Positions 1-11,625 of a stretch of 64,000 nt of DNA are shown one piece after another. The notes under the pieces were generated by a model that was given only the letters and a program-made list of their open reading frames with translations, was not told the DNA's origin and made no database searches. How positions within the stretch are numbered: the stretch's first letter is position 1; each line of letters opens with the position of its first letter. The translations under genes were made by a program, and so were the position numbers. Origin of the DNA: Dasypus novemcinctus (Eukaryota > Chordata > Mammalia > Cingulata > Dasypodidae); the NCBI RefSeq assembly GCF_030445035.2, contig NC_080699.1, positions 8,494,001-8,558,000 of the forward strand, given 5' to 3'.

Positions 1-236
1 CCATTCCTGGGCAGGCTGCTCCCTCCTTCGCGCTGGGCGGCTCTCCTTATGGGTGCACTCCTTGCGCGTGGGGCTCCCCTACGCGGGGGACACCCCTGTG
101 TAGCACGGCACTCCTTGCACGCATCAGCACTGCGCATGGGCCAGCTCCACACGGGTCAAGGAGGCCCGGGGCTTGAACCGCGGACCTCCCATGTGGTAGA
201 CGGACGCCCTAACCACTGGGCCAAAGTCCGTTTCCC
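1..236 (-). mobile_element. DAS-type tRNA SINE, cut by the window edge
   Basis: On the minus strand it starts GGGAAACGGACTTTGGCCCA and contains a B-box-like GGTTCAAGCCCC followed by the GC-rich body. The A-tail side lies off the left edge. It is close in sequence to the copy at 40256-40648, suggesting both belong to a young subfamily. Confidence 0.85.
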
Positions 237-2442
237 TATTTCAACCTTTTAGCCAATGGCTACAGGGAAATGAAATGAGAGGTCTTATTAGGGAAATATG
301 GAAAGCATAGTATCTGTAGAAAAATGTGGAAGATAAAAATAATATCCTTGAGACAGGAGGTTGGTAGCCTCTGGGCAGGGAGGACACTTTGGAGGATCTG
401 CAGACTTCTTAGAAACATTAAACATAACCCAGGGTTGCAGGTATCAACCTGACACAGAGGATAAAGGCTTTGAAGTATTGGGTCAGGTTCAGGTCAAAGA
501 ACTACGCCTCGTTGGAGCCTAGTCGAGTTCAGTTCCGGAGGAGTTTTAGTAAATCCTCAACTTTTAGGCTGCTGAGATGGTGCCTGCCCTGCAGATGATG
601 GGTTGATGAATAAATGACTGAATTTCTAGTTGTCTAAAGGCACAGGTTTTGTAGTCAGGCAGACCTGGAATCAAATACTGACTTGTGGGCTATCAGTTAA
701 TGTTCTTAGTTTCAAGATACAGCAACCAGCCCTGGCTAAAGTAAGAGAAAATACATTTCTGGAAGGACACCAGGTAACTCAGAGAATTACCAGGAAGGCT
801 GGAGAACCAAGCCAGGGGAAGCAGCAGGAGCAAAGGAGTAGAAACCAAGGTCATAGGGACATCTCTGCGAGGACTCTTATCTCTCGAAGCTGGACAAGAC
901 TGCAGCTGGCGTCAAAGCTGTGGCCGCTTGGAATTGTTTCTCATTGTCCTGTTCTACACAAGAGGCTAAGTGGTTGGGCTGGGCCATGTGCCCTCACCCT
1001 GAAGGCCAGAGCAGGAGGACCTGCCCAGCTTGGCCTCCACGCTGGGAGGCAGGTTGCCTTCCGTAAAGAGCCCCGATGTATCTACAATGAGGAATGTGTC
1101 CCAAAGGGGAGCTTGACCCTGGGCCAAGAACCAAACCAAGTCCAACCGGGGAGATGTTTCCCACAAGCTGTGATTTTCCTGATCCAACTCATGCTCTGTA
1201 AAATGGAGGACAAAAATCTATCTCAGAAGCATGCTGGGATGATTAAAATGACTAATGGAGATTTAGTGCTCAACCCAGGTCATCAATGGGAGACTTCAGG
1301 ATTGCTTTTCCCCATGATTTCAAAAGTTGCCGAGATATAGTGAGATGGACTAATACAAATGAATATGTGTCATTTTCTTACTCCTAAGATACCATTGGTT
1401 ATTGAAATGACCTTAGATTAAAATAAAAGCTGTGGGAAAAATGAAGCATTGCCTCATTAAATATTTACATCAACATACTATAGATTGCTTATGTTTTTAT
1501 TGTCTGTCTTTCACCACAAGAGTGTAAACTCCATAAGAATAGAGACTTTATATGTTCTGTTCACGGCAGGTATCCTTAGTGCATAACATAATGCCTGGCA
1601 TGAAATAAGTATTCATAAACTGCCGTTGAATAAATACGTGCATACATGCGTGATTGATTAAATGATTAAAGCAAAGATAAGATTATCCTCAGGGGCATAT
1701 ATTTTAATCCAGCCCAGTTACTGGATCAAACAAAGGTGGGCAGAGGCACCTGAGGAGTCAAAACCATTTTTAAACCTTAGTTTTATGGCAAGAATTGAGT
1801 CAAGCAACCTATGTCTATTTTTCACAAAACCTCATGACAACTCATTTTTCAAGAGAAGCTTGGGTTCAGGGGGGTAAATAATTTGTTGATGTTCTCATAG
1901 ATATTAAGCAGTGGCTCCAAGATTTTCACTGTATCTGTTAGACTTCAAAGCCAGTGTTCTTCACAGTTACGGGAAGCAAGCACCAGAGCTTACATGCGCC
2001 GTGTTCAGGGGAAACAACCTCTGGCTGGCTGGCAGGGAGACCCCTTGGCTGGCTCCAGGCTGGTAGGCAGCTCTCTTGTGCTTTGACTTCCCAGGTGTCT
2101 TGCCTGCAAAAATGTAGGGCCAACCAGACTGCCTAAGCTTCCTGAAAGATGGTATTTCCCATGATTCTACTGTTACTCCAGGTCCTGGGTTTTGGTCTCC
2201 AGTGAATTAACTTTTCATAATTTATGAAATGTCTGGATTCCCAAGCAGTTGGGTCACAGCCTGGTGAATTTTCAAGGTCAGCATGCCTCCTGGTGAGTTG
2301 AGGCAGGCGCCTGACCTCAGTCCCCAGCCGGTGGTCCAGCTCCCACCTCCAAAGTCCTCGAGTCAACATACCTGAGTTTTCACGGGTTCATGTACCTGAC
2401 TGGTAAATCACAGCATGCTCTATTTTGCAAAGGTTTGACTAT
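237..2442. other. Mostly unique sequence with old MIR/L2-type scraps
   Basis: A MIR-like core is near 630-720 (GTAGTCAGGCAGACCTGGAA). A remnant of the L2 3'-end kind is near 1490-1640 (GAGTGTAAACTCCATAAGAA through AATGCCTGGCATGAAATAAG). A 236-codon open frame at 630-1340 runs through the MIR scrap, resembles no family and has no splice or promoter context. Nothing else is recognised. Confidence 0.5.
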
Positions 2443-2690
2443 TTTTTTTAAAAAGTTTAATTATTTTTAAATTTTTATTGAAGTGTATCATTCATACATG
2501 AACACACATAAACAATAAGTGTGTAGTGAAGATTGCGAACTTACAAAACAAATGTACATAACATCACACGGGGGTCTCATACATCACCCCTCCACCAACT
2601 CTTTGCATTGGTGTGAAATGTTTGTTACTAACTACACATCTGTATGATTGTTCTGCAAGTTCACAAAATCTGTAACAAGAATACGTTAAA
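2443..2690 (-). mobile_element. LINE 3'-end-like fragment
   Basis: Read on the minus strand the segment ends in an A-rich run after AATAAAAATTTAAAAATAAT, as expected for the tail of a non-LTR element. Upstream it reads GGTGGAGGGGTGATGTATGA, generally like the LINE ends at 5650 and 7456 but clearly more divergent or of another subfamily. No duplication was identified. Confidence 0.4.
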
Positions 2691-3264
2691 AAAATATTAT
2701 GAGTTGGGGGAAAAATACACCAAATGTAAGATAAGGAATATAGCTGGTTTTACTATTTTTTAAAGTTTGGAAATTTTAGATAAGAATACAGAATGACATT
2801 AGTCTGTGTTCTGAATTTCTTGGTATAGATGCTAGAATTAGATGGGATTAAAAAAGAAGAAAGATGAAGCACATTTGAAAATGCAAGGCAACCCTCAGCA
2901 TCCCCAAATGAGCTTACCTCACTTGTGAGAAAGAAAAGCTCAGAAAGGACCTGGCAGGTTTACCTAGAAGCTGACCTGTTGCTTTTTCTGCAAGAAATAA
3001 AAGGAAAAAGAGAAAAGGAAAACACACTAATCCTGTACCACAGGGGATTTTGGGTAGGGAGGAGGAAGTCAACAACTGTCTGCCCCAGCAATTGTTAGCT
3101 ATAAAATGAGTTATTAAAGAAATTTGCAGAGTGGCCTTCAGAAGTCTTTCTTGTGGGATAAGAGTATCATGCTTTCAGAAGGGATTGGGTTAAGTGAGGT
3201 TTTGCCTGTCAGCTCAGGTTTGGGGTGTGTGTGGAGAACTTAGATCAGAAGACTTCTAGATTTT
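2691..3264. other. Unique AT-rich sequence
   Basis: No gene or clear repeat recognised. Confidence 0.4.
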
Positions 3265-3283
3265 ATATCTATCAATCTATCCG

Positions 3284-3336
<53 letters not shown>
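3265..3336. repeat. (CTAT)n tetranucleotide microsatellite
   Basis: An imperfect start with CAAT and CCGT variants is followed by about 13 uninterrupted CTAT units. The uninterrupted run makes length polymorphism likely. Confidence 0.95.
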
Positions 3337-3749
3337 TCATTCTCATATTCAATACATATTTTTCCATACTTCAGTATCTCAAAATTTACCACTACAATAT
3401 GATTGAGAACTGGAAGTGAGATCTTAGATAAAACTTGATTGAATCTTTGTGATGAAAATGTGCCTTTACATTGCAAATAGGTAGAATCCTTCTGAAAAGC
3501 AATTATATACTGCACACAAAGAACTGTAAAAGGGCCATGCCCCATTTCTAAGGATTTTCAATTAGAAAATAATTTATAAGAATGAAAGCAAAAATGTTTA
3601 TTTTATGCTTACCTGTAAGTGCAAAAACTTGGGAACAACCTAAATGTCAAAAAAATAAGGAAGTGGTTACATAAGTTACAGTAAGTCAATGATAAATGAT
3701 TTAGTCATTAGAAATGATGTAGTAATGAATAAATCACTTAAAGAATAAT

Positions 3750-4289
3750 TGTCCCCTGCTCCCACCCTGCCTTTCGCTTCCTTACACTTTGCCCGCCTGT
3801 TCCTCGTAACCTCCCTGTATTATGGCCCTTCTCAGCAGCAGTTTGTGCTGCTGCCTCCCTCCGCCCCTCCTCCCAGCCACTGTTATCTTCCCCCTCCCAG
3901 CCGATCGCTGTTCTCCCCGCCTCATTTCAACCGCCCTCATCCCGTATCCGCCCCGGCACAACCTCGGAAACAACCCCCTCTGCCATCAATGGCTTACGTC
4001 ATAAACCGCAGGTCCGCCCTTGCCTCTGCAGCCAATCCTCAGCTGCCCCGCGGACATGCCCCTCCCACAACCTCCCCGCCTCCATGACACTATAAAACCC
4101 CATGTACTTCCAGAATAAAATCAGACCTGCGCATAGACCTCGTCTCCGTGGTTTTTCCTCCATCGAACCGCGCGTCCCCCAAGCCTTGAGCCGCCCGCTG
4201 CCGCCCCGGTCAGGCCGTGGCGTAGGCCCGATCCCCGGCAGCGACTCGCCTGCAGTGACCCGCCTGCAGCGCCGCAGCGGAGGCCAACA
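3750..4289 (+). mobile_element. Solo LTR of a class II (betaretrovirus-like) endogenous retrovirus
   Basis: A 540 bp GC- and CpG-rich block begins TGTCCCC and ends CCAACA. It is flanked by an exact 6 bp duplication AATAAT (3744-3749 and 4290-4295); six bases is the usual size for class II (ERVK-like) integrases. Inside are CCAAT-like motifs, TATAAAA at 4091-4097 and AATAAA at 4114-4119, followed by about 170 bases of GC-rich R-U5. No internal retroviral gene is adjacent, so it is a solo LTR left by recombination. The retained CpGs suggest moderate age. Class is inferred from duplication size and signal spacing. Confidence 0.75.
4091..4119 (+). promoter_or_regulatory. LTR core promoter TATA box and closely spaced poly(A) signal
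   Basis: TATAAAA starts 23 bases before AATAAA. A start site 25-30 bases past the TATA box would fall on or just after the AATAAA, giving a very short R region, an arrangement known in betaretroviruses. Confidence 0.6.
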
Positions 4290-4640
4290 AATAATTTTAA
4301 CCCAAAAAGCAAAATATAAAATTTCACCTTCTTCGATTCTATAGTCACTAAAGAAAAGTATGTGTAATAGGCTAAAAGTTTGGAAGGAATCCTAGAGAAA
4401 TAAAAACAGAATTATTAAGGTGATAGGATCCTGTACCTAATCATTCTCTTAAATTTTCCTTTAATGTTGCCATATATATATATTTAAAACAGTATTGAAA
4501 GTTTGAAAGACTATGTCAATCCACCCGTTAAGTTAGTATTTGAGAAACCATAAGGATCTATTTAATGAACTTGGTGACATATTTTTCTCATTATTTGTTT
4601 GCCCTTTCTTCATTTGCTTTTAATCCAAAGTGCTTACATT
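4290..4640. other. Unique AT-rich sequence
   Basis: No gene or clear repeat recognised between the LTR and the L2 remnant. Confidence 0.4.
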
Positions 4641-6230
4641 TATTCTCTATGCTGGTACTAGGCTTGGTGCTGGAGGTATAGCGGGTAAATAGAAACCATC
4701 CCTGCCTTCCAGGGTCTTAGAGCCTCCTGGAAGAGACTAAGATGTCAACTCAAAATAATCTACAGTGCAATAATAGTAAATGATAATAATAATAAAATAA
4801 TATGGGTATTTAAAAGTCTAAATGAGGGCGTAAGAGGGAAAGCCTCTCTCTGCAGGGAAGTTGAGAATGGGAGTAGGATGGGGAAAAGGAGGGGTCAAGG
4901 AGAGCTTTCTGTAGGAGAGGAGCTTTAGCTGAGTGGTAAATGCCCAAGGAATTCGAGTTCACCTGGCAAGATGGGTGACGTGAGGAGGGGATGGTGAGAG
5001 AAATGGGGAGGGAGGAAGCTGAGGGGATTATTGGAGATGAGAAGACATCAAAGAGCATCTCTTCTTAAGCAATTAAAGATATTTTTAAGTATGAGGTGAT
5101 TTGGGATAGCAACAGGAGATGGGGAAGAAACGTAGGCAGAAACCTGTCTGTGAGAGGACACCTCTCCCCCGCAGTTCCAATAACTGAAACAGGAAAGCAG
5201 GAGTCATGTGCTGGGCAAACCATGGCCAAAGGTGAAAGCTGAGAGAACAGGTTCTAATATGAGCTGCAGATCCGACTGGCAGGACAGAAGTGGGGCTCCA
5301 GGACACAGAGCTGTAATATGGCTGGTAAAACAAAGAAGGCAGAAGATGAACAGAACAGCACAGAGCAATTCTGGAGGAGGCACAGTAGCTCAAGGGCTTC
5401 TGAGGGCTTGCTGGGTTTATTTAAACAGTCTGGAGAAGGGTACAGTGTACAACATCTTGGGAGTCTTGTATGCCAGGTTAAGGCATCTAGACATTAACAT
5501 TTTGTGATGGGAAACCACTGAAATATTTCTTCCCCAGAAATGACATGATTGGGTTTGCATTTATAGGAAGACTGTTCTGATAGGAGTGTGGATCACAGAT
5601 TGGAGGCGGGTGAGGATGGAGGCAAAGAGTCATCAAGAGGTAGGCTGTATCCATGTGGAATCTAAGTCCCCTCTTGATAGAGATGTGGAGTGGACACAAC
5701 CATTCCAAGGTCCACAGGATGGAGGAATAGAGTATGGATTAGAGTGGACTTATTGAAATTCTATTCATGAACTATTGTGATTAGTAATCGAAGAAAATGT
5801 GGCATTGGTGTGGAGAAAGTGGCCATGGTGGCTGCTGGGGGTAGGGAATGGGAGGAAGAGATGAGATGTGGGGGCATTTTCAGGACTTGGAGTTGTCCTG
5901 GGTGGTGCTGCAGGGACAGTTACTGGACATTGTATGTCCTCCCATGGCCCACTGGGTGGACTGTGGGAGAGTGTGGGCTATGATGTGAACCATTGACCAT
6001 GAGGTGCAGTGATGCCCAGAGATGTACTCACCAAGTGCAATGAATGTCTCATGATGATGGAGGAGAATGTTGCTATGGGGGGAGGAGTGGGGTAAGGGGG
6101 GTGGGGGGTATATGGGGACCTCATATATTTTTAATGTAATGTTAAAAAAATAAACAAACAAACAAAAAAGAGGTGGGCTGTAGAAGGCCCAGCCAGAGTG
6201 CTAACATTTCTATTTATCTTAGATCATGAA
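4640..6230 (+). mobile_element. L2-type LINE remnant, split by a younger insertion
   Basis: Phrases such as GGCTTGGTGCTGGAGGTATA, TGGGAAACCACTGAAATATT and ATGACATGATTGGGTTTGCA follow the well-known L2 3' sequence with heavy divergence. The copy is broken at 5635-6182 by a LINE end with its own duplication and resumes briefly. No coding capacity remains. Confidence 0.55.
5650..6167 (+). mobile_element. 5'-truncated LINE 3' end (copy a of a local family)
   Basis: The segment is non-coding and ends in an A-rich tail with AAC units. It is flanked by a 15 bp duplication with one mismatch, AAGAGGTAGGCTGTA (5635-5649) and AAGAGGTGGGCTGTA (6168-6182). It aligns with the right-hand part of the element at 7456-9153, with 54079-54491 and, inverted, with 11760-12925. 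Tail, long duplication and variable 5' truncation are the marks of L1-type retrotransposition. Confidence 0.75.
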
Positions 6231-6619
6231 CCATGAGAGACAAGAATGTGAGTAAAAATAGTTAGTATTTGTTTATTCTTGTAAAATCCGAGAGCTGTAA
6301 AACCAATGTGAGCTTTTGAGTTGGGTAGTAAATATGTTTATAGCTGCTTATATAGAGTGCGGGATGTTGTCAAAAGTCCTATTAGAGTACATTCCACTTG
6401 AATTGCAGACTGCCCAATCATTTTAATGACTCAATTTGCTAAATTATAGACCTATTTCAATATATGAACCAGCAATTTCTAGAAGTAGTTTGCCCAGCAG
6501 TTTCTTTTGAAAGTCTCCATTATTTTCTTCCAGAGTTTTGTTTGCATATAAAATCAATTTAACCATTTTTGAAGGATCTACCCTACCTACACCATTTCCC
6601 CCTACTCGCTTTTCTTTTA
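6231..6619. other. Unique AT-rich sequence
   Basis: No gene or clear repeat recognised. Confidence 0.35.
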
Positions 6620-7425
6620 TGTGTGAGAAACTGCTTATAGAGTGTCCTATGTTTGTGCTAGGCACTGTTCTGGGGTCAGGGGACACAGCAGTGAACAAAA
6701 AGACAAAGCTTGCCTTTGAGGAGCTTACATTCTGGGGGCAGAGGAGGGAAGATGGGCAATTAACTCTTTCCAGTTTTCTCAGAACTTTCCTGGTTTTAAC
6801 GCTGAAAGTCTCACATCCTGTGAATCCCTTTGGTCCCAGGAAAAGTGGGATGGTTGATCACCCTGGGAAAGAGAGAGAGAGAGAGAGACTCCTCAAATAA
6901 ATGGAAGCCTGACAGACCAGAAGAGTGATAGAGCTGTGATAAGCGTGGGTGATAGAGTGGGTAGGTGCTATTTTAAACAGGGTGGTCAGTAAGGCCTCAC
7001 TGAGAAGGTGACAGTTGAGCAGAGATTTGAATGTAGTGAGAATGTGAACTTTGCCAATATTTAGGGGTGAAATATCCCAGGTAGTAGGAAGAGTGACTTG
7101 AGTTGGGAAAGAATCTGGCATATCTGGGAACAGTGAGGATACGAGGGTGGGGAAGAGGCGGGGAGACTGGAACAGAGGGAGTGTGGGGAGCACAGTAAGA
7201 GGGGAGTCAGAATGGCAGCCAGAGTGGATCATGGCTGGCCTTGGATCCATGCACTGGTGTGACGTGAAGCTACTGGAGGGTTTTGAGCGAATGCGCCACA
7301 GGATCTGACCTGTCTGAAAGGGTCCCTCTGCCTGCTGTGCAGGGAGGGGAGAGTGAAGGCATGCGAGTGGGATCAATGAGACCAGATGGGCTGCTTGGTG
7401 ATCCAGAGAAAAGATGATGGGGGTT
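6620..7425 (+). mobile_element. L2-type LINE remnant
   Basis: The segment reads GTGCTAGGCACTGTTCTGGG, CAGCAGTGAACAAAAAGACA, GAGGAGCTTACATTCTGGGG and later CAGGGTGGTCAGTAAGGCCT and GGAGGGTTTTGAGCGAATGC, in the order known from L2 3' ends. A GA microsatellite lies inside. The 202-codon minus-strand open frame across 6858-7466 is a chance frame antisense to this repeat. Confidence 0.6.
6871..6888. repeat. (GA)n microsatellite
   Basis: Nine GA units within the L2 remnant. Confidence 0.9.
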
Positions 7426-7429
7426 AGAC

Positions 7430-7455
7430 CAGTGGTTCTCAAAGTGTGGCTCCTG
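7430..7455 (+). mobile_element. MER5A-type transposon, left piece of a split copy
   Basis: CAGTGGTTCTCAAAGTGTGG is the usual MER5A terminus (non-autonomous hAT family). It stops at the duplication 7441-7455 and continues at 9154 after a LINE insertion. Confidence 0.65.
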
Positions 7456-9153
7456 GGGAGGAGCATTGGTGTGGGGTGTCATTGGTGGGGGAGACATGGG
7501 TGGGAGGGAATTTTTCTGGGCATGCATATAGGGTATATAGATATGTTTGGATGTTCATTGGGTATTGATATAGTGGTTAGAGTTTCACATGACAACTGAG
7601 GAAGTGCTGAGTTCCCATCCTGGGGAGCTCTGTTGCATTCCCCAGTGGAACAGCACCAATCCCCCAAGTGCAAGGGCAAAGACCAGGGAAGAAGGATGGT
7701 TCAGTGATGGGCCCTTGATACTGATGGCTATGCTTATGAGCCTGTGTGCTTAAAATTTCAACTTGGCCTAGAGCTGCAGGGTCCCTAAGAGTTACCTCCT
7801 GAGAATCTCCATGTTGCTCAAATGTGGCTACTCTCTAAGTCAAACTCAGCATATATATGTGTTACCTTCCCCCTGGTATGGGACATGTCTCCTGGAGATG
7901 AGCCTCCCTGGTGCCAAGGGATTACAACCAAGCACCAGCTGGTGATGCAACTAGAAAAAGATCTTGAATAAAAGGGGGAAATGGTAAAGACAAATGACTT
8001 CATATGGCTAAGAGACTTCAAAATGAGTCAGGAGGTCATCAGATGGGTTGCTCTTATGCTCATCTCAGCAGGAACTCAGAGACAGCCAAAGTAGATGCAA
8101 CCCCAGGTAGTGGTGCTCCTGAGGGCTACAGATACATTAGGTCTTATGGTCATGTCAGATAGCTCTGGAGTTCAGTGCCAGTGAGACCTACTTTGAAATT
8201 TGTGCTCTTGAGTGTGATGGAGTTGGACTCAGATGTGACTTCTCTACACATGTCTCTTTTGTCACATTTACTGAACCTGTGGTTGGTGCTGGGATTGGTG
8301 TATGCCTAGGAGACTTGAATCTCTGGACCATCCATGTGCCAGCTGGGCCGTGAGCCTCAGAAAAGTTGCAGCATCTACTCCCAGTTTGTTGGACTTACCC
8401 AGGTCAGCTAACAAGGAGGTGAGGATGGTCAACCACCACACCAAGGGACCAAGAGAGTCTATAACTGCAAGCAGGAGAACCCATCCATCAGTCATGTGAG
8501 ATCTAAGCCCCCCTCAGTTTGGAGATGGAGTGGGCATTGCTATCCCAGGATCCTCGGGATGGAGGAATAAAATATGGATTAGAGTGGACTTACTGATGTT
8601 CTACAATAGAACTATTGCGACTCTAGCAATGGAAGAAATTGTATCATTGATGTGGAGACAGTACCCATGGGAGTTGCTGAGGGCAGGGAGGGGGAAGAAG
8701 AGGTGTGATGTGGAGGCACTTCCAGGACTTGGAGCTGTCCTGAATGATATTGCAGGGACAGGTGCAGGACATTATATATCCTGCCATAACACACTAAATT
8801 GACTGGGAGAAAGTGTAAACTACAATGTAAATAATAATCCATGCTGTGTAGTCATGCTCCAAAATGCATTCATCAAGTGCAATGAATGTACCACACTAAT
8901 GAAAGAAGTTGTTGATGTGGGAGAAGTGGGGGTTGTGGGGAATGGGGTTTATGGAAACCTCCTATATTTTTTAAAGTAATGTTTTATGTGATCTATGTAT
9001 CTTTTTAAAAAAAGATAATAATAAAGTCTATTTCATCTAAAAAAAAGAAAGAAAATATTTCCATTTGGACTTCTTGAAATTTTACTGTTATCCTTTCTTA
9101 CATGCTTTCTCATCTAGAAATAAATAAGATATTTAAATATGTATATATATTTT
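7456..9153 (+). mobile_element. Long LINE 3' end (copy b), inserted in MER5A, possible 3' transduction
   Basis: 1,698 bp flanked by a 15 bp duplication with one mismatch (AAAGTGTGGCTCCTG at 7441-7455, AAAGTATGGCTCCTG at 9154-9168). No open frame resembles ORF1 or ORF2, so this appears to be 3' UTR or a non-autonomous derivative. The right third matches copies a and d. An A-rich tail stands at 9039-9055, but the insertion continues for 98 more bases containing AATAAA (9119-9124) before the duplication. Confidence 0.7.
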
Positions 9154-9310
9154 AAAGTATGGCTCCTGAATCAGCAACATCAACATCCCTTGGGGTATTA
9201 TAAATTCCTAGGTCCCATCCCAGACCAACTGAATCAGAAACTGTGGCAACATAGTTCTAGCTCCCTGTGTTTTAATAAGCCTGGGAGGAAAGGCTGATAT
9301 ATGCTGTGGG
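9154..9310 (+). mobile_element. MER5A-type transposon, right piece
   Basis: It resumes with ATCAGCAACATCAACATCCC, CCAGACCAACTGAATCAGAA and TGTGTTTTAATAAGCCTGGG, in the order of MER5A. Joined to 7430-7455 it makes one continuous copy. Confidence 0.65.
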
Positions 9311-9690
9311 AAAGAAGTGAAACCATGCTGCCTGGAGCAAAGGCTTACTGGCTGTAGGATGTACATGCAGTGCTGAAATCATGAATTAACTGTTTCCTAG
9401 TGAAGAGGGAACATTTGGAAACATGTAAATTGGGGAATTCCTATGGCTACTCCAGTATACCCAAGATAAGACATTTGCACAGATTGGATTAGGGAGACAC
9501 CAATGCTGTGGCCTGGAACCAGTCTCTAAATTCATCATGTATTTAAGCCCTGAAAGACAGACTGGGAAATATGTTTTCTTTGTTTCCCTTCTACTCCTTC
9601 TCCTTTTTCTTTTCCTTCTCCTCCTTCATCTTCATCTTCTTTGTCAGCTCCAGGTATTCAAGGAAGCTCTGGCATAAAACTAGCTGATTA
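9311..9690. other. Unique sequence with a pyrimidine tract
   Basis: 9573-9645 is a CT-rich run with TTC and TCC units. No gene recognised. Confidence 0.5.
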
Positions 9691-11625
9691 GATGCTTAAG
9701 GAAATGACACCTCAACATCTAAACTTCAATGATAAAACATTAAAATATCAAAATGTTCAGGTTTCAACAAAAGTTACAAAATGTACAAAGAAACAGGAAG
9801 TGATGTCCCAGGCAAAGGACAATTTTAAATCATTAGAAACCATCAATAAAGAGGTCCAGACCTGGAGCAGACCAGACAAAGACTTAAAAAATGGTCCTAA
9901 ATATGCTCAAAGAGCTAAAGGAAAACATGAACATAGAACTAAAGGAAATCAGGAAAACAATAGATGAACACAAAGAGAATATCAATAGAGAGATGGAAAT
10001 TATGAGAAAGAAACAAAGAATGCCAAAGGCACAAGAATAGAAATTTAAAATTCCCAAGAGGGATTCAATAACAGATTGGAGCTGGCAGAAGAAAGAATCA
10101 GAGAACTTGAAGGTATTTGAAATCATTTAGTTTGAGCAGTATAAGGAAGAAAGAATGAAGAAAAGTGAACAGAGCCTGAGGAACCTGTGGGACATAATCA
10201 AGCATACCAATACACACATTGTGAGAATCCCAGAAGGAGAAGAAATAGAGAAAGGGGCAGAAACAATATTCAAAGAAATAATGGTTGGAAACTTCCCAAA
10301 TCTAACAAAAGATATGAATATACACCTCCAAGATGCTCAGTAAACTCCAAACAGGATAACCCAAATAGACTCACACCACAGCATATTATAATCAAACTTC
10401 CAAATGCTAAAGATAAAGAGAAAATCCTGAAAGCTGCAAGAGAGAAGCAACATGTTGCATGCAAGGGATCCTCAATAAGATTAAGTGCCAATTTCTCACT
10501 GGAAGCCATGGAGGCAAGAAGGTAGTGGGAAGACATATTTAAAGTCCTTAAAGCAAAAAAGTGCCAACCAAGAATTCAATATCCAGCAAAATTGTCTTTT
10601 AAAAATGAGGGAGAGATTAAGACATTTCCAGTTAAACAAAAGTTGGGGGAGTTTGTAATCACTAAATTGACTCTACAAGAGATATATAAGAGATATCTGC
10701 AGGTTGAAAAGAATGGACAAACAGACAATAGATTGAAGTTGCATGAAGAAATAAAGATCTCTGGTGAGGGTAATGACATGAGTATATATAAATGATGGTA
10801 CTACTGTATTTTTGGTTTGTGACTCCACTTTTTACTTCCTACAGGATCTAAAAGGCAAATGTATAAATAAAATGATAAATCAATAGCTTTGGATTCATAC
10901 TATATAAATACATAATTTGTGACAAGTACTACATAAAGGTGAGGTATAGAGGGATAAAGGAACATAGTAAATATATGTTGAAGTTGTTATCAAATCAAAT
11001 GAGATTGTCATAGATTTAGGATGTTAACTTTATGCCCCATGTAACTATGAAGAAAATATCAGAGAATATGCAAGCTCATAGAGACAGAAAGTAGAGTGCA
11101 CGTCACTAGGGTCAGGGGGCAGGGGGAATGGGGAGTCAATGCATTTTATTATGGGTTTCTATTTGGGGGGATGGGAAAGTTTTATGGAAGGTGGTGAGTG
11201 TACTGCAATATTGTGAATGTAATTAATCCCATGGATGGAATGCTTGGGAGTGGTTGAGATGGGAAAGTTTATGTTGCACATATGTTCCACAATTTTAAAG
11301 CAACTAAAAAGACAATAACAATTAAATGCAACACAAGATCCTAATTTTAGGGAGCATCATGGATTATTATCATTACCAGAACATATGAAAAGATTGGAAT
11401 ATAGACTACATTTATATCAAGGTTAAATTTCTTGAACTTGCTAACTGCACTTATGGTGATTACATAAGTGAAGATCCTTGTTCTTAGGAAATGCACATGG
11501 CATTGTAAATTGTTCAAGGAGCATGATGTGTATAAACAACTCTGAAATGTTCAGAAAATGGATTGATAAATAGAGGACAGGCAGGCAGATAGAATGATAT
11601 AAATGAACAACAAACAAACAAATAA
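9690..11625 (+). mobile_element. Half-L1 (HAL1)-like element: L1 ORF1-type remnant plus 3' UTR
   Basis: Broken frames between 10155 and 10795 give L1 ORF1p-like text: IVRIPEGEEIEKGAETIFKE, HIIIKLPNAKDKEKILKAAR, SIRLSANFSLEAMEARR and LSFKNEGEIKTFPVKQKLGE, matching the RNA-recognition and C-terminal parts of ORF1p. Stops and frame changes interrupt it. No ORF2 follows; the sequence passes straight into non-coding 3' sequence like L1M/HAL1 tails (for example CCTTGTTCTTAGGAAATGCA). ORF1 without ORF2 is the HAL1 layout, a family known to have been active in armadillos. A simple internal deletion of an L1 is the alternative. Confidence 0.55.

Noticed and set aside
630..1340. 236-codon plus-strand open frame, the longest in the window
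   Set aside because: No family similarity, starts in a MIR scrap, no conserved motif; likely chance.
6858..7466. 202-codon minus-strand open frame
   Set aside because: It runs antisense through an L2 remnant and a GA microsatellite and is explained by the repeat.
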